Positions 22,992-34,828 of a stretch of DNA of 64,000 bases are shown one piece after another (the stretch's first letter is position 1; the number at the start of each line of letters is the position of its first letter). The notes under the pieces are model-generated. The model did no database searches, was not told the DNA's origin, and was given only the letters and a program-made list of their open reading frames with translations. The stretch lies in NCBI RefSeq assembly GCF_000003815.2, contig NC_049993.1, positions 14,124,584 to 14,188,583 on the forward strand, given 5' to 3'. The DNA is from Branchiostoma floridae (lineage: Eukaryota > Chordata > Leptocardii > Amphioxiformes > Branchiostomatidae). Position numbers and translations under genes: made by a program.

Positions 22992-23121
22992 ATGTGTGGC
23001 GTAACTGATAGAGTGTTCGGCTTGAATTCTAGAGGTCCCGAGTTCAGTACTCGCCACGTACCCCAGGACGTTGTGCTCTTTGGAAAGGCACTTTACACGA
23101 CTTTTCTGACTTCACCCAGGT
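22992..23121 (+). mobile_element. tRNA-derived SINE, copy 2
   Basis: Head GTGTGGCGTAACTGATAGAG with closing CGCCAC forms the remains of a tRNA acceptor stem. The B box region is GAGTTCAGTACTC. Body as in copy 1 (GGAAAGGCACTTTACACGAC). Confidence 0.75.
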
Positions 23122-24062
23122 GTAAAAATTAGTACCTTACTTCGGTCAGGGAAGTAAAAGAAAGACTTTACTGTGTATGTGGCACTGTTAGTTTAAGTTA
23201 CTAACTTGAGTGCATTGCCACATTGTGCTCGTCTGTCCAAAAGCAAATGCTACAAAAAATTGCGTTTTAATATGCTTTGAGCTAATCTTATCTAAGTCTA
23301 GGTACAACAGATTCAATACCATGCTTCAGGGCGTTTGGTGTCTATGTGACCGCATTTCTGATGAATTTATATTATAACTAGTCAAAATACAATCTGAATC
23401 CGAAAAAAAAGGACAGCAGATATTGTAACTATTTCGACTTGCTGATGCTTTGAGATTTACAAAAATGTTCACGACTTTGAAATTGAGTGTAGAGAGATAC
23501 ACGTTTTCATTTTGGAACCGTAGATATCATTAATAAATGACGTAAGCGACCGTCCCCTCACTGTAGTGTGTGTCGAATTATTCTGACCAATGTTATCTTT
23601 CAAATTACTTCTGCAAAAACGGCTGTTTGGTCGGTTAGTTTGGCAACTACGTTATGTAAGAAGTTATAAATGTGTTGTGAGAAGTTTTTGTATTATAGAC
23701 TTTGCCCAAGGGAATTAGGAAGAAGTGGTTAGTTTTTGCGATGCATATAATTAAAATGTGGATCGACTAATCATTTAAAGATTTGTTAACCATTATGAAA
23801 TGAGATGCAGCACCGATCCTTTTTCGTAAGCTATTCTTTGCAGATGGGAAAAAGAAATCGAATACCTCATACCTTCATGAAATATTTTTTAACTGAAGAT
23901 TTGCTGATTTTGGCTATGTATTCCCAACTTGTCTTCATAACGCAGCAGATATACATATAGCAGGAAAGTAAAGACAGGAAATGAGATAGCTTTTTGATAA
24001 CATATTTTGTTGGCATTTCTGGACATTTGAACTGTCATTCAATGACTTGTAGGTGTGGCAAT

Positions 24063-24138
24063 ATGTGTTGAACACACACACGCACACGTACAAAGACGCA
24101 CACACAGGCACATACACAGACACACGTACACACACAAC
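24063..24138. repeat. degenerate CA-rich tract
   Basis: ACAC-rich run interrupted by G and T. 23122-24060 shows no gene. Confidence 0.8.
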
Positions 24139-24349
24139 TGGATGCGTCTAAGCCTTGCATATTTTTTTGACGTTATATCATAAAGAACCCAACTTGACAT
24201 ATGAATGCTTTGTTTTACAACACGTTAAGAGAATAGCGAATAGCTTTTTTGGTGTGTAATGAAATTGCAGCTGCTTGGTTTTAAATGTCTCAAAAGCATT
24301 TGACATTATAAGAAAATAGAATGTTATGCACTGTGTCTAGGGCATAATT

Positions 24350-24625
24350 TTGGAAGGTGGAGCCCATACCTCTCCTTCCACTGAAGACGAATGTCTGCAG
24401 CGAGGGCTAAAGTCTACCGCCATTTTTCAAACGGGTCCTCCGTGTGTTCGCTTTTCCCTCCCATGGCATCGTCAAAGTCAGCGACAAGGTCAAACACAGA
24501 TGATCTACGTTATCCTCATCTTACTGCTCATTGTCGCGACAATAATAGGATTACACGTAGGCCTATTTGTGGTGCCCATATTTGGATGTGGATGTACTCA
24601 CTCAAACGGATTCTGCAACTCTTAA
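24350..24625 (+). CDS. hypothetical single-pass membrane ORF (91 codons)
   Basis: Starts TTG/ATG-ambiguously in a locally GC-richer patch. It has a hydrophobic helix around residues 50-78 (MIYVILILLLIVATIIG) followed by a Cys-rich tail (CGCTHSNGFC). A second frame (24391-24645) is also open, so the assignment is weak. Unrecognised; it may be chance. Confidence 0.15.
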   Translation: MEGGAHTSPSTEDECLQRGLKSTAIFQTGPPCVRFSLPWHRQSQRQGQTQMIYVILILLLIVATIIGLHVGLFVVPIFGCGCTHSNGFCNS

Positions 24626-26812
24626 GACTAGACAAAAAGAGATAGAACCGCAGGGGGTCCGTCACGGTATGCCGTAGAGCAGGTGCCATCAGTTGAATTA
24701 TTTAGATAGGGAAAACAGAATTAATATTCTTGTTACCTCTCATTAGCTTATAGAAACATCTGGCGGGCAATCAAGCTGGACAAAAAACGAAAGTATGACT
24801 CTGAACCCATTAAATTTAGTTTTATAATATTGATACATTTTATGGCCTGTAAGTACCTATTCTAACTAATTCAACATTTTCCTGCTTACATTCAGTCAAA
24901 ACACGAAACAGCACCATGCAAAGAAATACACATTTGTACAAAATATACACCCTATTGAACATGACGTCTTAGTGAAGCCACTAGTAGGGTAGGAACCTAC
25001 AACCGCGACTCGTGAAAAAACACGTTATTTTGAAAAGCAAACAGTGCATAATTATAGTTAAGTGCATACAATTCAAAGTTTGTGTAATGCTTGCTTTTTT
25101 GCTTCTCAAAAGAAAGTTTCATTTGAGACATGAGCAATTTTTAAAGCTGTCTTTACAAGTCTCGAAAAGTCCTGCCATCTTGGACGTTCAAGCAGTAGAT
25201 GATTGATGTTAGAGTTGGTTGATGGCTTTCCAAACCAAACTGCCATAGGAGATTTATATCAGTGTTTATTTACTAAAAATTCTTGCATAAACCCCGCTTC
25301 AGATAGTATCAAAGAATTGTTGTAAAGGATTTGGACATTGAAATAATGGGCAATTTTAACGGCATGTTGTGGATGAACAAACTGTAGCTTTAAACTATCT
25401 GGTCAGACGAAGAAAAATGTGATCATGAATGTAGACAATACTAAGAGAGTTATGTACACTAGCATGAACTATTATTTATTGATATTATATCAATAACGTT
25501 GGTGAATGTTTCCTACTATTTGTCTTTGGCTTGGAGAGACTTTAAAAAATTTCTATTTTCTAAAATATCTTTTATAGTTTTTTATGTGTTTTTTGTAGTT
25601 TAGTTTCAATCTTATAGATGATGTGTGCTCATCGAGATTACTTCTCAACATCAACTGCCATTTTAGGGGCTCGTTTCATCAATCTTAGTCTTCAACAAAA
25701 TACCACCGTGACTTAAACATGCGACGACTAGGCAAAAATCATTTGAAAAATAAATGACACGTCAGTAAGAAAGTCCCACCGTACTACATCATATGTCCTG
25801 AAGCTATAAGCTATCGGTGATGGTGTAGGTAGCTAATAACGTACGTATCATAGGTAGGGGTGGGTAATTCATTTATTTATCGGTCCAACATCTGGTCCAC
25901 TGAATTTTCAAGTCCAGTTTTTCCGGACCGGTCCAACAAAAAAAAACAACAACAACTGGTTTTGTACCGATGGCGGTACCCACCCCAAATGATAGGTATT
26001 GTTTGTTAGGTGATTCGTTGACATAGGTGATTCCTCGACCTTCATAGATAAATTCTTTTAGCGAAATGGTGATGTATATCTGGATTAGTAGCATGATAGG
26101 ACGAGAAGATAAAAGATATTTAGGATAGGATAGAACTGGCAACCTCACGCTATGCTAGAAACTCATATAATAGGATGGTGGACTTAGTCTCAGGAGTAAA
26201 GCTTCTTTACTTCGGGATTTAAGGAAATCTCAATGTTTCTAAAAGGAGCATTGCTTCATCATTTCTGGGAAAGACAGTTGTTTGTGTAAGTGTATTATCG
26301 TTAGTGTTGTGGCTACATTTGTTGGCTTTGTGTGGTTGGTTTCTTTGATTGATGAATGTGTTAAGTTCTGGATGGAAAACGAAAACATGACCCAAGGTAA
26401 AGAAGATTATGATAGAAAAGCGTAATCAGATTTGGTTATGCCGGATATACTGTCTGTCATTACTGTGAGCACTTCCCATATGTCTAGCTCTAGCGAGTCT
26501 TCAGGACATGTTTGGTGCCGACACAAACATAAGTTGGGTTGTCCAGGAAAAAAGTACAACTTCCGTAGAATACATTAGGCCACTCTGACTTAATTTTATG
26601 GATGACATCCGAGCGCGCGTTGATTTTCGCCTATTCTAAGAGAAATGTGGCCACATGTTACACAATTATTGCATCCCTGGTCAATCAGAATGTCATGCTT
26701 GCCAGAGGATCTGCTCTGCGAGATACGTAAAGGGGCACATGGGCCCGCAGCGCCCTTGTTCCATCTTTAAACAAGAATGGCAATATAAACATCATATGAT
26801 AATAGAAATGGC

Positions 26813-27155
26813 GATTATTATCTCTTACAGTCTTACTGGTGGTGAGCAGAAGACAAACCAGTCCTGGGAAAGAATGGCATGTTTAGTCCTGTGGTTTAGC
26901 AGCACTTTCCTTGTTTTTTTGCTCGCGCGCATTAGTTTTGGGGTGTTCAGAGTATGTCATCCATAAAATTTACTCGGAGATTATTATCTCTTACAGTCTT
27001 ACTGGAGGTGAGCATAAGACAATTGCAAACCAGCCCTGGGAAAGAATGGCATGTGTAGTCCTGTGGTTTAGCGGCATTTTCCTTTTTTTTTTTTTTTTGC
27101 TCGCGCACATTAGTTGTGGGGTGTTCAGAGTATGTCATCTATAAAATTAAGTCGG
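26813..27155. repeat. tandem duplication, about 166 bp, 2 copies
   Basis: Copies 26813-26978 and 26979-27155 share TTATTATCTCTTACAGTCTT, GGGAAAGAATGGCATGT and GGGGTGTTCAGAGTATGTCA. Both keep the same open frame (SLTGGE(Q/H)KT...WERMAC) despite a 6-9 base length change. No gene recognised. Confidence 0.8.
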
Positions 27156-27693
27156 TGTGGCCCTATGTGCATGTACTACTGAGCTGGTATAAGAAAACTT
27201 GCCTTGGGCATAATACGCTGCTCCCAAAGAACACAGCGGCGGATCTATGCATTATAACTGGCAGCTAAGCCTTGCATATTCAATTCCAATATTTCTTTTA
27301 AATCATATCATAAGTATACCAGTACCACATCTGACATTAAATGTTTTATTTCAAAACACGCAAAGAGAATAGCATAGTTTTGAACACTTTTTCGGTTGTA
27401 CTAAAATTGGAACAGTCACTATGTGATGTTATATGCTGGAATTCGATTGAAAGCTCCTATGATTATGATGTGAATTAATTCCCTTACCGCATAGACAATG
27501 ACGTATCATCCATCAGATCTCTCTTAGGAGAAGTGATGGACACTTCTGTCATCACATATGCCTGCATCAGCCTTTTTGCTTCATTTTCGATAGATGCACT
27601 TTGTGGCTTTGGAAAACTAAACTTGGTTGTGCATTTAGAGTTTGTCTGTTACATACATATACGTAGATAAACCATCATTGATGTATGATTATA

Positions 27694-27850
27694 CAGTAGA
27701 AGCCAGTTAACTGCACAACGGATTGCTGCACACCTTCTGTTAATCGCACGGAATAAAAAAAATCCCAAACCGGTGCAATCCAACTTGATAACTTCGCATT
27801 GCTGCATCACCCGGATAATTTCACGAAATACGCGAACATTGCATATATGT
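27694..27850 (+). mobile_element. MITE with CAGTAGAAGCC end (copy 2, right end not found)
   Basis: Starts TACAGTAGAAGCCAGTTAAC, the same end as the element in NAGLU intron 11. The expected inverse right end is not visible, so the copy is decayed or truncated. Confidence 0.55.
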
Positions 27851-28299
27851 CAGAATAAAGATTACAATCTGGTAGAATCGGTGATACCTATCGGTAGAGA
27901 TCGCGACAAGCTCGGTCGACAGGCATCCTCTTCATGATGCTAGGAATATACGTTAGGTCTTCCATGTATAACTTCGGAGCCAATCCATTGATAGTAAGTG
28001 GCGCCAATCGAAGTTGAAATGTTCTGACCGCCCGAAGCGATTGTCCCCATGCAAAGAAAAGTTGAAGATTCTGTGCCGATTTACCGATAGAGATCCAGAC
28101 CTAATTCCATAGAGACTCCGATCTTAATCTCCACATCGTTGCATGTAAAGTGAGGCTGTCAGTTCATCTCTTTGTAATAAGCACTTAGTTAAGCAACTAG
28201 ATATGAATTTAGAAACAGTCGGACGTAGCATTCTCTGCCTTTCGTACTTAAATAATAGTTATTAAATTAGGGTTAGATAGTGGCTGCTGTCTGCAATCT

Positions 28300-28530
28300 A
28301 AAATCACATCCAGTTGATTGAGTAACTGATGTTTGGTGTTGTGTTATTTTCTGTCTTTGCGCCCTTGCCTTCTGTCTTTGCACTCTTGTCCCAAATCACA
28401 TCCAGATGCGTGTTGACTAACTGCTGTTTGGTCTTGTGTAATATTCTATCTTTGCGCCCTTGCCTAAAATCACACCCAGTTGCTTGTCGAGTCTCTGCTA
28501 TTTGGCTTTTGTTATCTTCGCCCTTGCCTT
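28300..28530. repeat. diverged tandem repeat, about 95-115 bp
   Basis: AAATCACA(T/C)CCAG recurs at about 28302, 28394 and 28469, each followed by a TTTGGT(G/C)TT..TCTTTGCGCCCTTGCC stretch. The 102-codon plus-strand frame here is produced by the repeat. Confidence 0.6.
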
Positions 28531-29669
28531 TCCAACTTTTTGCTCAGCAGGTATCGTTATTGACTTTCTCACTTCCGCTTCATCGACCTCCTCCGAAACT
28601 GCCGACCATCAATAATCCACTACTGTCCCCCTGGTGAAAGATGGCTAAACAGACACGCTAATTGATGCCCTTGGATTCGGAGCATCGTTGCCGTTTGCCG
28701 CCTCTATATTGCTTCCTGGTGTCGAAGGGAACCCACACGGTAATTTTCTCATCAAGGAGATTATTATTCTTCAACAACAAGCTATGATTAATCTTTCCGA
28801 GAAAGAATATCTCAGTACTGCCTCGGGAAATCATTTTAATGATATAGCGCACCAGAGGGTGGTATTATATTATACTGCAAACGGAGGAGGAGAATTATTG
28901 GGCTTGGTGCAGCAGTTTAACAAACATGTCGTGTAAAAATAAGTCTAACATTACAGATACATTTTCGGATGGAGCAGAACTATACATTAACGATGTGTTT
29001 AATCATTAGGAAACTTTTAACAAAAAATCATGACGATCCGTCAACCTCTTTTTTATTTTTTACCTTTTAAAGTCCCAAATAAAATTGACCCATGCAGTCC
29101 CCCAAAATCGCAGCTAGAGGGGCCAAATCTGAACCTCTTACTCTCTGTTACAAGAGCTATCTACCGCTTAGAATTACGTCCATGGCACGTCCAGAACAGC
29201 AGATATTAAAACAGAAAATTCAACTGCAGAACTACGAAAAGCCGGTAGGAGGCCCACTGTAGAACTTGGCCATCATTTTCCGACTCATATCCTCTCCCAA
29301 ACATCTTAAGGACCTATCTACAGCATCTAGAGTTATCATTTCAACAGACACACATAGGGACAAAGGCACCGAAAACATAAACTTCTCAGTGGAAGTAATT
29401 ACAACTGCGTTGTGTGAATCCTCACCACAGGCACACTGCCACCACCACGTCACTTTTGATGCATCTCAATCAGAATAATCAAAGTCTCCGAGGACTGAAA
29501 GTACGAACGTCTATTGCCAATCTCTCCGATGGAAATGAACTCGAACAATTTATTAGATTATCACTTACCATTCCCCTGCCAGTGCGTGCGAGTGAAACGG
29601 AATTATGGTACGTCTATGATGATGGAAAATATTGCCTAGCGAGAATAAAGTTGCCACCTTTCAATTCAA

Positions 29670-30150
29670 GGTGCCAGAAATGAGAGAGACAATTTATGTA
29701 CGTACTACGTTGATGAGGACTCTTAATCAAATGCTTTTTCGTGCTAATCTAATCTAGCAAATTGCAATGTTGAATGCTAACTAGTAGCGTGCTTGAAAAT
29801 TGAAAATGCAATTTTATTGGGAAAAGCCAAATTAGTGTATTGAAACTAGAAATAGCGGTAACGCATTACAAGCACAATGTACGGTTTAAAAATGGGAATC
29901 TCGAAAATATGCAGAAATGAGAGGGACAATTTATATACGTTGTACGTTGATGAGGACTCTTAATCAAACGCCTTTTCGTAATCTAATCTAATCAAGCAAA
30001 TTACAATGTTGAATACTAACTAGACGTGTGCTTGAAAAATATCATCTTGTGATACATTGGCCAAGTTAGTGCATCAAAACTAGCAATAAGTGATTGCACG
30101 TAACACGTACAATGTACGTTTAGGAATGGGTATATTGTTGAAAATATGAA
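29670..30150. repeat. tandem duplication, about 243 bp, 2 copies
   Basis: The second copy begins near 29913. Both contain CAGAAATGAGAG.GACAATTTAT, GTTGATGAGGACTCTTAATC and GTTGAAT.CTAACTAG. They differ by many substitutions, so the event is old. Confidence 0.75.
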
Positions 30151-30508
30151 GCTAGGAGACGTAGACGTTACATCTATTTTATTGAAATGCTTGTCAAGGC
30201 GTCACCGCGACGGAAGAATCCAATTACTCTACGTGGCTGCTTGTATCATGTCACAACATCCTCTTCTAATCAACGTTGGCACTTTCATTGCTAGTATGGA
30301 AGCATTTCCGCCTGATGTTCCACGTAACGCAGCACACTTGTCTATTCTCGTTTCTCATTGATGTCATCATCCCAAGGGTAGACCTTTCTATTGGAGGCAT
30401 GGCCTTTTTGTGTGACTCAGTAAAGGTGGTATCTCACTGCACTTGGTGCACCGTTGCGGTACTGCTGGGTTCGCTCACTGTAGCACTGTTGTGTTGTTTT
30501 CGCAATAT

Positions 30509-31795
30509 TTACCTTTGCCAGAATGGCTAAGGTTATGTTTTAGGCTTGTGAGTCTGTGTGTCTGTGTGTGTGTTAACAGCATAACTCGAGAAGCCTTTGA
30601 TGGATCCCAATGATATTTGGTAGGTGGGTAGAGGTCGGGAAAACGAAGGTCAAGTTCGATAATGGGCCCCCTAGCGGCTTGCTAAGGTACTGCAGCAGAA
30701 CCTCAATTTTTTATATCTCGTGTTCTGGACATGCTGTGGTCATGATTTTTGACTGGTAGATAGCCCTTGGGGCAGAGAGTAAGTGCTGTGAGTTTGGACC
30801 CCCTAGCGGCTTGTTTGGAACTGCAGGCGCCGGTTTCCTTTCAAACTTTGGACGAGAATAACTCTACAACGTGTTGACGGATCGTCATGATTTTTGGTAT
30901 GTAGATAGAATGAGTGATGACTTACATAATGATATACTAATTATGCAAATCAACAGCTGATTTGCATAATTAATGAGGAAAATTTATAAATCCACTGCAT
31001 TCCATGATAGGACTTTCAAACTTGTTACATATGTAGCTGGGAAGGAGAGAAAAGTCGATGGATATCAATTATGCAAATGATGGCCTCATTTGCATAATTA
31101 ATGAGAAAATATGAACATGTTGACAGATCATCATGTCTTTTGGTATGTAGGTAGCGTAAATGAAGACCTACATAATGAGATACCAATTATGCAAGTCAAC
31201 AGCTAATTTGCATAATTAATGAGGATATTTTATAAATTCAAACTACATTCCACAATAGGACTTTAAAACTTGTCACATATGTAGCTGAGAAAGAGAGAAA
31301 TGTCAATAAATGTTTATCATGCAAATGATGATCTCATTTGCATAATTAATGAGAAAATATGAACGTGTTGAAGGATCGTCATGATTTTTGGCATGTAGAT
31401 AGCCTAAGTGAAGACTTATATAATGTGATACTTATTATGCAAATTAACAGCTAATTTGCATAATTAATGAGGAAAAGTTCATAAATCCACTGCATTCCAT
31501 TATAGTACTTTCATCAAAGTTGTCACATATGTAACTGAGAAAAAGGGAAGAGAAAAAGAGGTGTATTTAAAGACTTTGAAAGAGAATAAGTCAAGAATGG
31601 ATCAAAGGATCATCATGATTTTTGGTATGCTGATAGATATCGTAAATTGTAACTTGGGATCTAATTTGCATAATCAATGCCGCAATTTTATAAACCAACT
31701 CCAAGCATACAATTATAAAGAAAATGAAATGAGTAATGCATTTGTCTACAGACATCATTCTACATAACAAACCTGGTTTATTTGGCAAAGGTATG
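30509..31795. mobile_element. nested element with TACCTTTGCCA ends and internal hairpin repeats
   Basis: The left end TACCTTTGCCAGAATGG and the right end, TTTGGCAAAGGTA, are inverse over 11 bases. The 5' part is duplicated at 32257-32430. The interior holds about three 247-bp tandem units, each with two palindromes built on ATGCAAAT/ATTTGCAT. No transposase frame found. Confidence 0.6.
30872..31600. repeat. about 247-bp tandem units with paired octamer palindromes
   Basis: Units start near 30872, 31117 and 31367 with GTTGA(C/A)(G/A)GATC(G/A)TCATG, and a partial unit follows. Palindromes with 13-base arms and 5-base loops lie at 30940-30970, 31068-31098 and 31434-31464 (perfect), and at 31186-31216 and 31317-31347 (imperfect). 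Confidence 0.85.
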
Positions 31796-32256
31796 TGTTC
31801 GTGGAACTCTAGTTTTGGTTATAATTTATATATTTTGTAATATGTAGAATATGGCTTAGAAGACAACAGAACACACAAAACGTAAGAAAATTCGTTCTTT
31901 ATCTCTGAAATTCGTTGAGTAATCGTTCGAACCCCGCAGTGCCCCAAGTGCAGTGAGATACCACCTTAACACAGCACACTTGTCTATTTTCATTTCTCAT
32001 GGATGTCATCGTCCCAGGGGTAGACCTTTCTATTGGAGGCATTGCCTTTTTGTGACTCAGTAACGTATTTCAGTTGAAAAGCGACAGGCGCAGTTTTAAT
32101 AGCATCTGTCGTTGGTTGTTTGGTTCGACGTCAAGGTGACCTTATCTCAATGCGTGCCGCATCACCTGTCCTTATAAGGTAATTGGTTGTGCCATGATGC
32201 TTCATGGGATTGCAAATGGTAGTAAACATCGCTACTGCAGTTATTTGACAGTGATC

Positions 32257-32430
32257 ACCTTTGCCAGAATGGCTAAGGTTATGTTCTAGGCTTGTGCGTC
32301 TGTTTGTCCTTCCGTCTGTGAGCAGTATAGCTCAAGAAGCCTTCGATGAATCCTAATGATATTTGGTAGGTGGGTAGGGTTTGGGAAAATGAAGGTCAAG
32401 TTCGATAATAGGCCCCCTAGCGGCTTGTTA
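32257..32430 (+). mobile_element. second, truncated copy of the CACCTTTGCCAGAATGG element
   Basis: Shares with 30509-30690 the blocks CCTTTGCCAGAATGGCTAAG, TGATATTTGGTAGGTGGGTA, GAAGGTCAAGTTCGATAAT and GGCCCCCTAGCGGCTTG. It stops before the hairpin repeats. Confidence 0.75.
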
Positions 32431-32461
32431 AAGATTGAATGGGACTCTATCAGGTTTAAGA

Positions 32462-32700
32462 CTTCTTCTTCTTGTCGTATTACTACACTTTCCTGCTCGA
32501 GTACTCCACACAAGCCATTCCTCTGGGAGTCAGAGCTTCAAGGTCTTCCTTGGTGCAGGTGGGGGTAGACAATAGGGTGTTTTATGGTCTCCTCCTGCTC
32601 GAAGTCACAAGCAGTCTGCCCATCTGGGCCATCTGGGCTGAGACCCCTCTTTTCCATGAGGTGCTTGTTCTAAGGCCCCGACGAGAACGCTCCCTAATTC
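32462..32700 (-). mobile_element. possible LINE reverse-transcriptase C-terminal relic
   Basis: The minus-strand frame HLMEKRGLSPDGPDGQTACD, then FEQEETIKHPIV, resembles the Cys/His segment that follows the RT domain in LINEs (a C-x-x-C..EET..H pattern with losses). Stops interrupt it. The 3' end runs into an AAGAAGAAG tail. Low similarity; could be chance. Confidence 0.35.
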
Positions 32701-34728
32701 TGTGGCCCCTAGATTTTAGAATCAACCGCGCCGATATTTGTCAAGAAATGATTATTTTGAATATCCTGCATCACTTTTCTGCAGATAGAAAACGCAAGTT
32801 TTGAACAGTGGGTCATCAGTTTTTAAGAAGTTTATGTCGTCCCCCGTCTCGGCTTAGAGGTAGTCGCAAATCGTGGAGCCTGGAAGTTTATGTGTCCAAG
32901 GTTTTCACCTTCATCATCCAGCAATGAATATTGAAAATATCGTAAAATATGCAAATTTAGAAGCAAGTCTATACTTTCTGGTGGTGGGTACATTGTCTAT
33001 AAAGTCCGATATTTAGTAACTACATGTATAGTAAATATTAACTCAATGTAGAACACACACAAAACTATGAACAGAAGCGCAATTTTAACTCTTTTATTAT
33101 TACCATATTCAAGCTTGTCTATACCCACCAAGGTTGTGAAGACTTTTGCTGACTTTTGCTACACTTCTGAACTCTCCCCGTCTTTGATGCATAAGTTTGT
33201 GAAGTCAAACTAATGATCCGTGGAAAAGCCATAAATTACATCTCCCCGTGGATCTGTTGTTAGTGTGGTCAATGATCCATGTCATCTTACTGGGCGGCGG
33301 TTTTAGTGACTCCGTCCCGACCCTTCCTTAGTGATATATTGCGCAGCTTCGTGTTGTAAGCTTGCCAACTGAGTAAAGATGCGGCCATAGATAGAAGAGA
33401 CTGAACCATGTCTGCAGGACGTGAGGCGTCCTAGACAGTCACGCTTTGCTGATTTTACTTTGAAGTGAACTCCAAATAACCTGAAAACTTACGAGTGCCT
33501 ACAACTCCCGATGCCATTCACTACAAATTCTCTTCAAAAACATTTGATAAATTTTCGAATGCATGTGCAGGAAACTGCCAATACTAAGTATACGCAATAT
33601 TCAGGTACGTCTCACCGCAGGTTGACAGAAAGTAAAGGTCAGGGTTCAGGAGTGACTGGCAGTTGGTGTCAGAGTAGACAGAATAAGCCATTTGTCAAAC
33701 TTGGCTGTCAACTGACAATCATTCCATGCACTGGACTCCTGGTGTCCTGAAAAATTCATGCTTATCTTGATGTTATTTGCTACTCTTCTCCTCCATATAT
33801 GGAAAAACTTAAGACATTCATAGAATATCAATAAGTATTAGCAAGAAAGAAGGTAAGTACGGTACTTCGTATGCTTTATATCTTTTAAGTACAACAAAAA
33901 TAACATATAGTACAAAGTGATGCCGCACTGGCAAACTGGCTGATATTAACGGCACCACTGGGCAAAACATGATACGTGACATATAACATAACACATGTCA
34001 ACGGGAACGTCTGATGTACAGGAACAGTGTCGGAAAATTGAATTACAGCAAAGGAAAAAAAACTGCTGACATTGGTCATGATAGTAAAAATACTGGTAAA
34101 GGATACCTGTAAAAATGCAATATAAATTAGTTGTGAAAAAGTTTGCTTTATATTTATACATGTTTTCCTTTGGGGTTGAATAACATTTCCTTGTTTCTAC
34201 TCCCTGCTTTCTTCAATAAAAACAAATGAGGTTGTTGGATGTATATTGTTTCCATATGAAAAATTCCATTGGGGAACACCTTGAAATGCCAATTAGATAC
34301 AGCATCTGAAAATATTACCTCTGGGGATGTGGAACACTCAGGGAAGACATTAACCACGGTAATTTAATTAGCGGAGGGTGTTAACGCTATCATCTCATGT
34401 GGTACGTTTTGAAGACATCGAAATCATTCTGTACACGGTAGCTTAGTATTACATCATTAGTTCACACAATTATTGTATAACATTATTTCTCGACTTGCCT
34501 GTTGTATATTTTGTAGAGTAGGACCAGTGTATTAGATATTAAATAATACTGGGCAACACCCTCTTGTTGGTGTAAAATGCCCAGGAATTGGTTATGTGCT
34601 GTTACTGCTAGCTCTTCGGGTGTTCAGTGACCTCCCTGAACCTGACTGGTTCTGATATTGTGGTTACAGTGTATGGTACTGGAATCCTATCCTATTGGTT
34701 ACCCACCCTACGTACAGAATTTGTCAAC

Positions 34729-34828
34729 NNNNNNNNNNNNNNNNNNNNNNNNNNNNNNNNNNNNNNNNNNNNNNNNNNNNNNNNNNNNNNNNNNNNNNNN
34801 NNNNNNNNNNNNNNNNNNNNNNNNNNNN
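34729..34828. other. assembly gap (100 N, conventional unknown size)
   Basis: Exactly 100 N, the usual placeholder for a gap of unknown length. 32700-38700 shows no supported gene on either side. Confidence 1.

Larger units (their letters stand above)
30423..31967. mobile_element. AAGGTGGTATCTCAC-ended MITE, interrupted by a nested element
   Basis: Left end AAGGTGGTATCTCACTGCAC, right end GTGCAGTGAGATACCACCTT. The normally continuous interior (see 58824-59056) is broken between about 30509 and 31795. Confidence 0.75.
30326..32063. repeat. direct repeats of about 96 bp flanking a nested transposon complex
   Basis: 30326-30422 and 31968-32063 are near-identical (GCAGCACACTTGTCTATT, GTAGACCTTTCTATTGGAGG, GTGACTCAGTAA). 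Between them lies an AAGGTGGTATCTCAC-ended MITE, itself split by a larger element. Confidence 0.75.
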
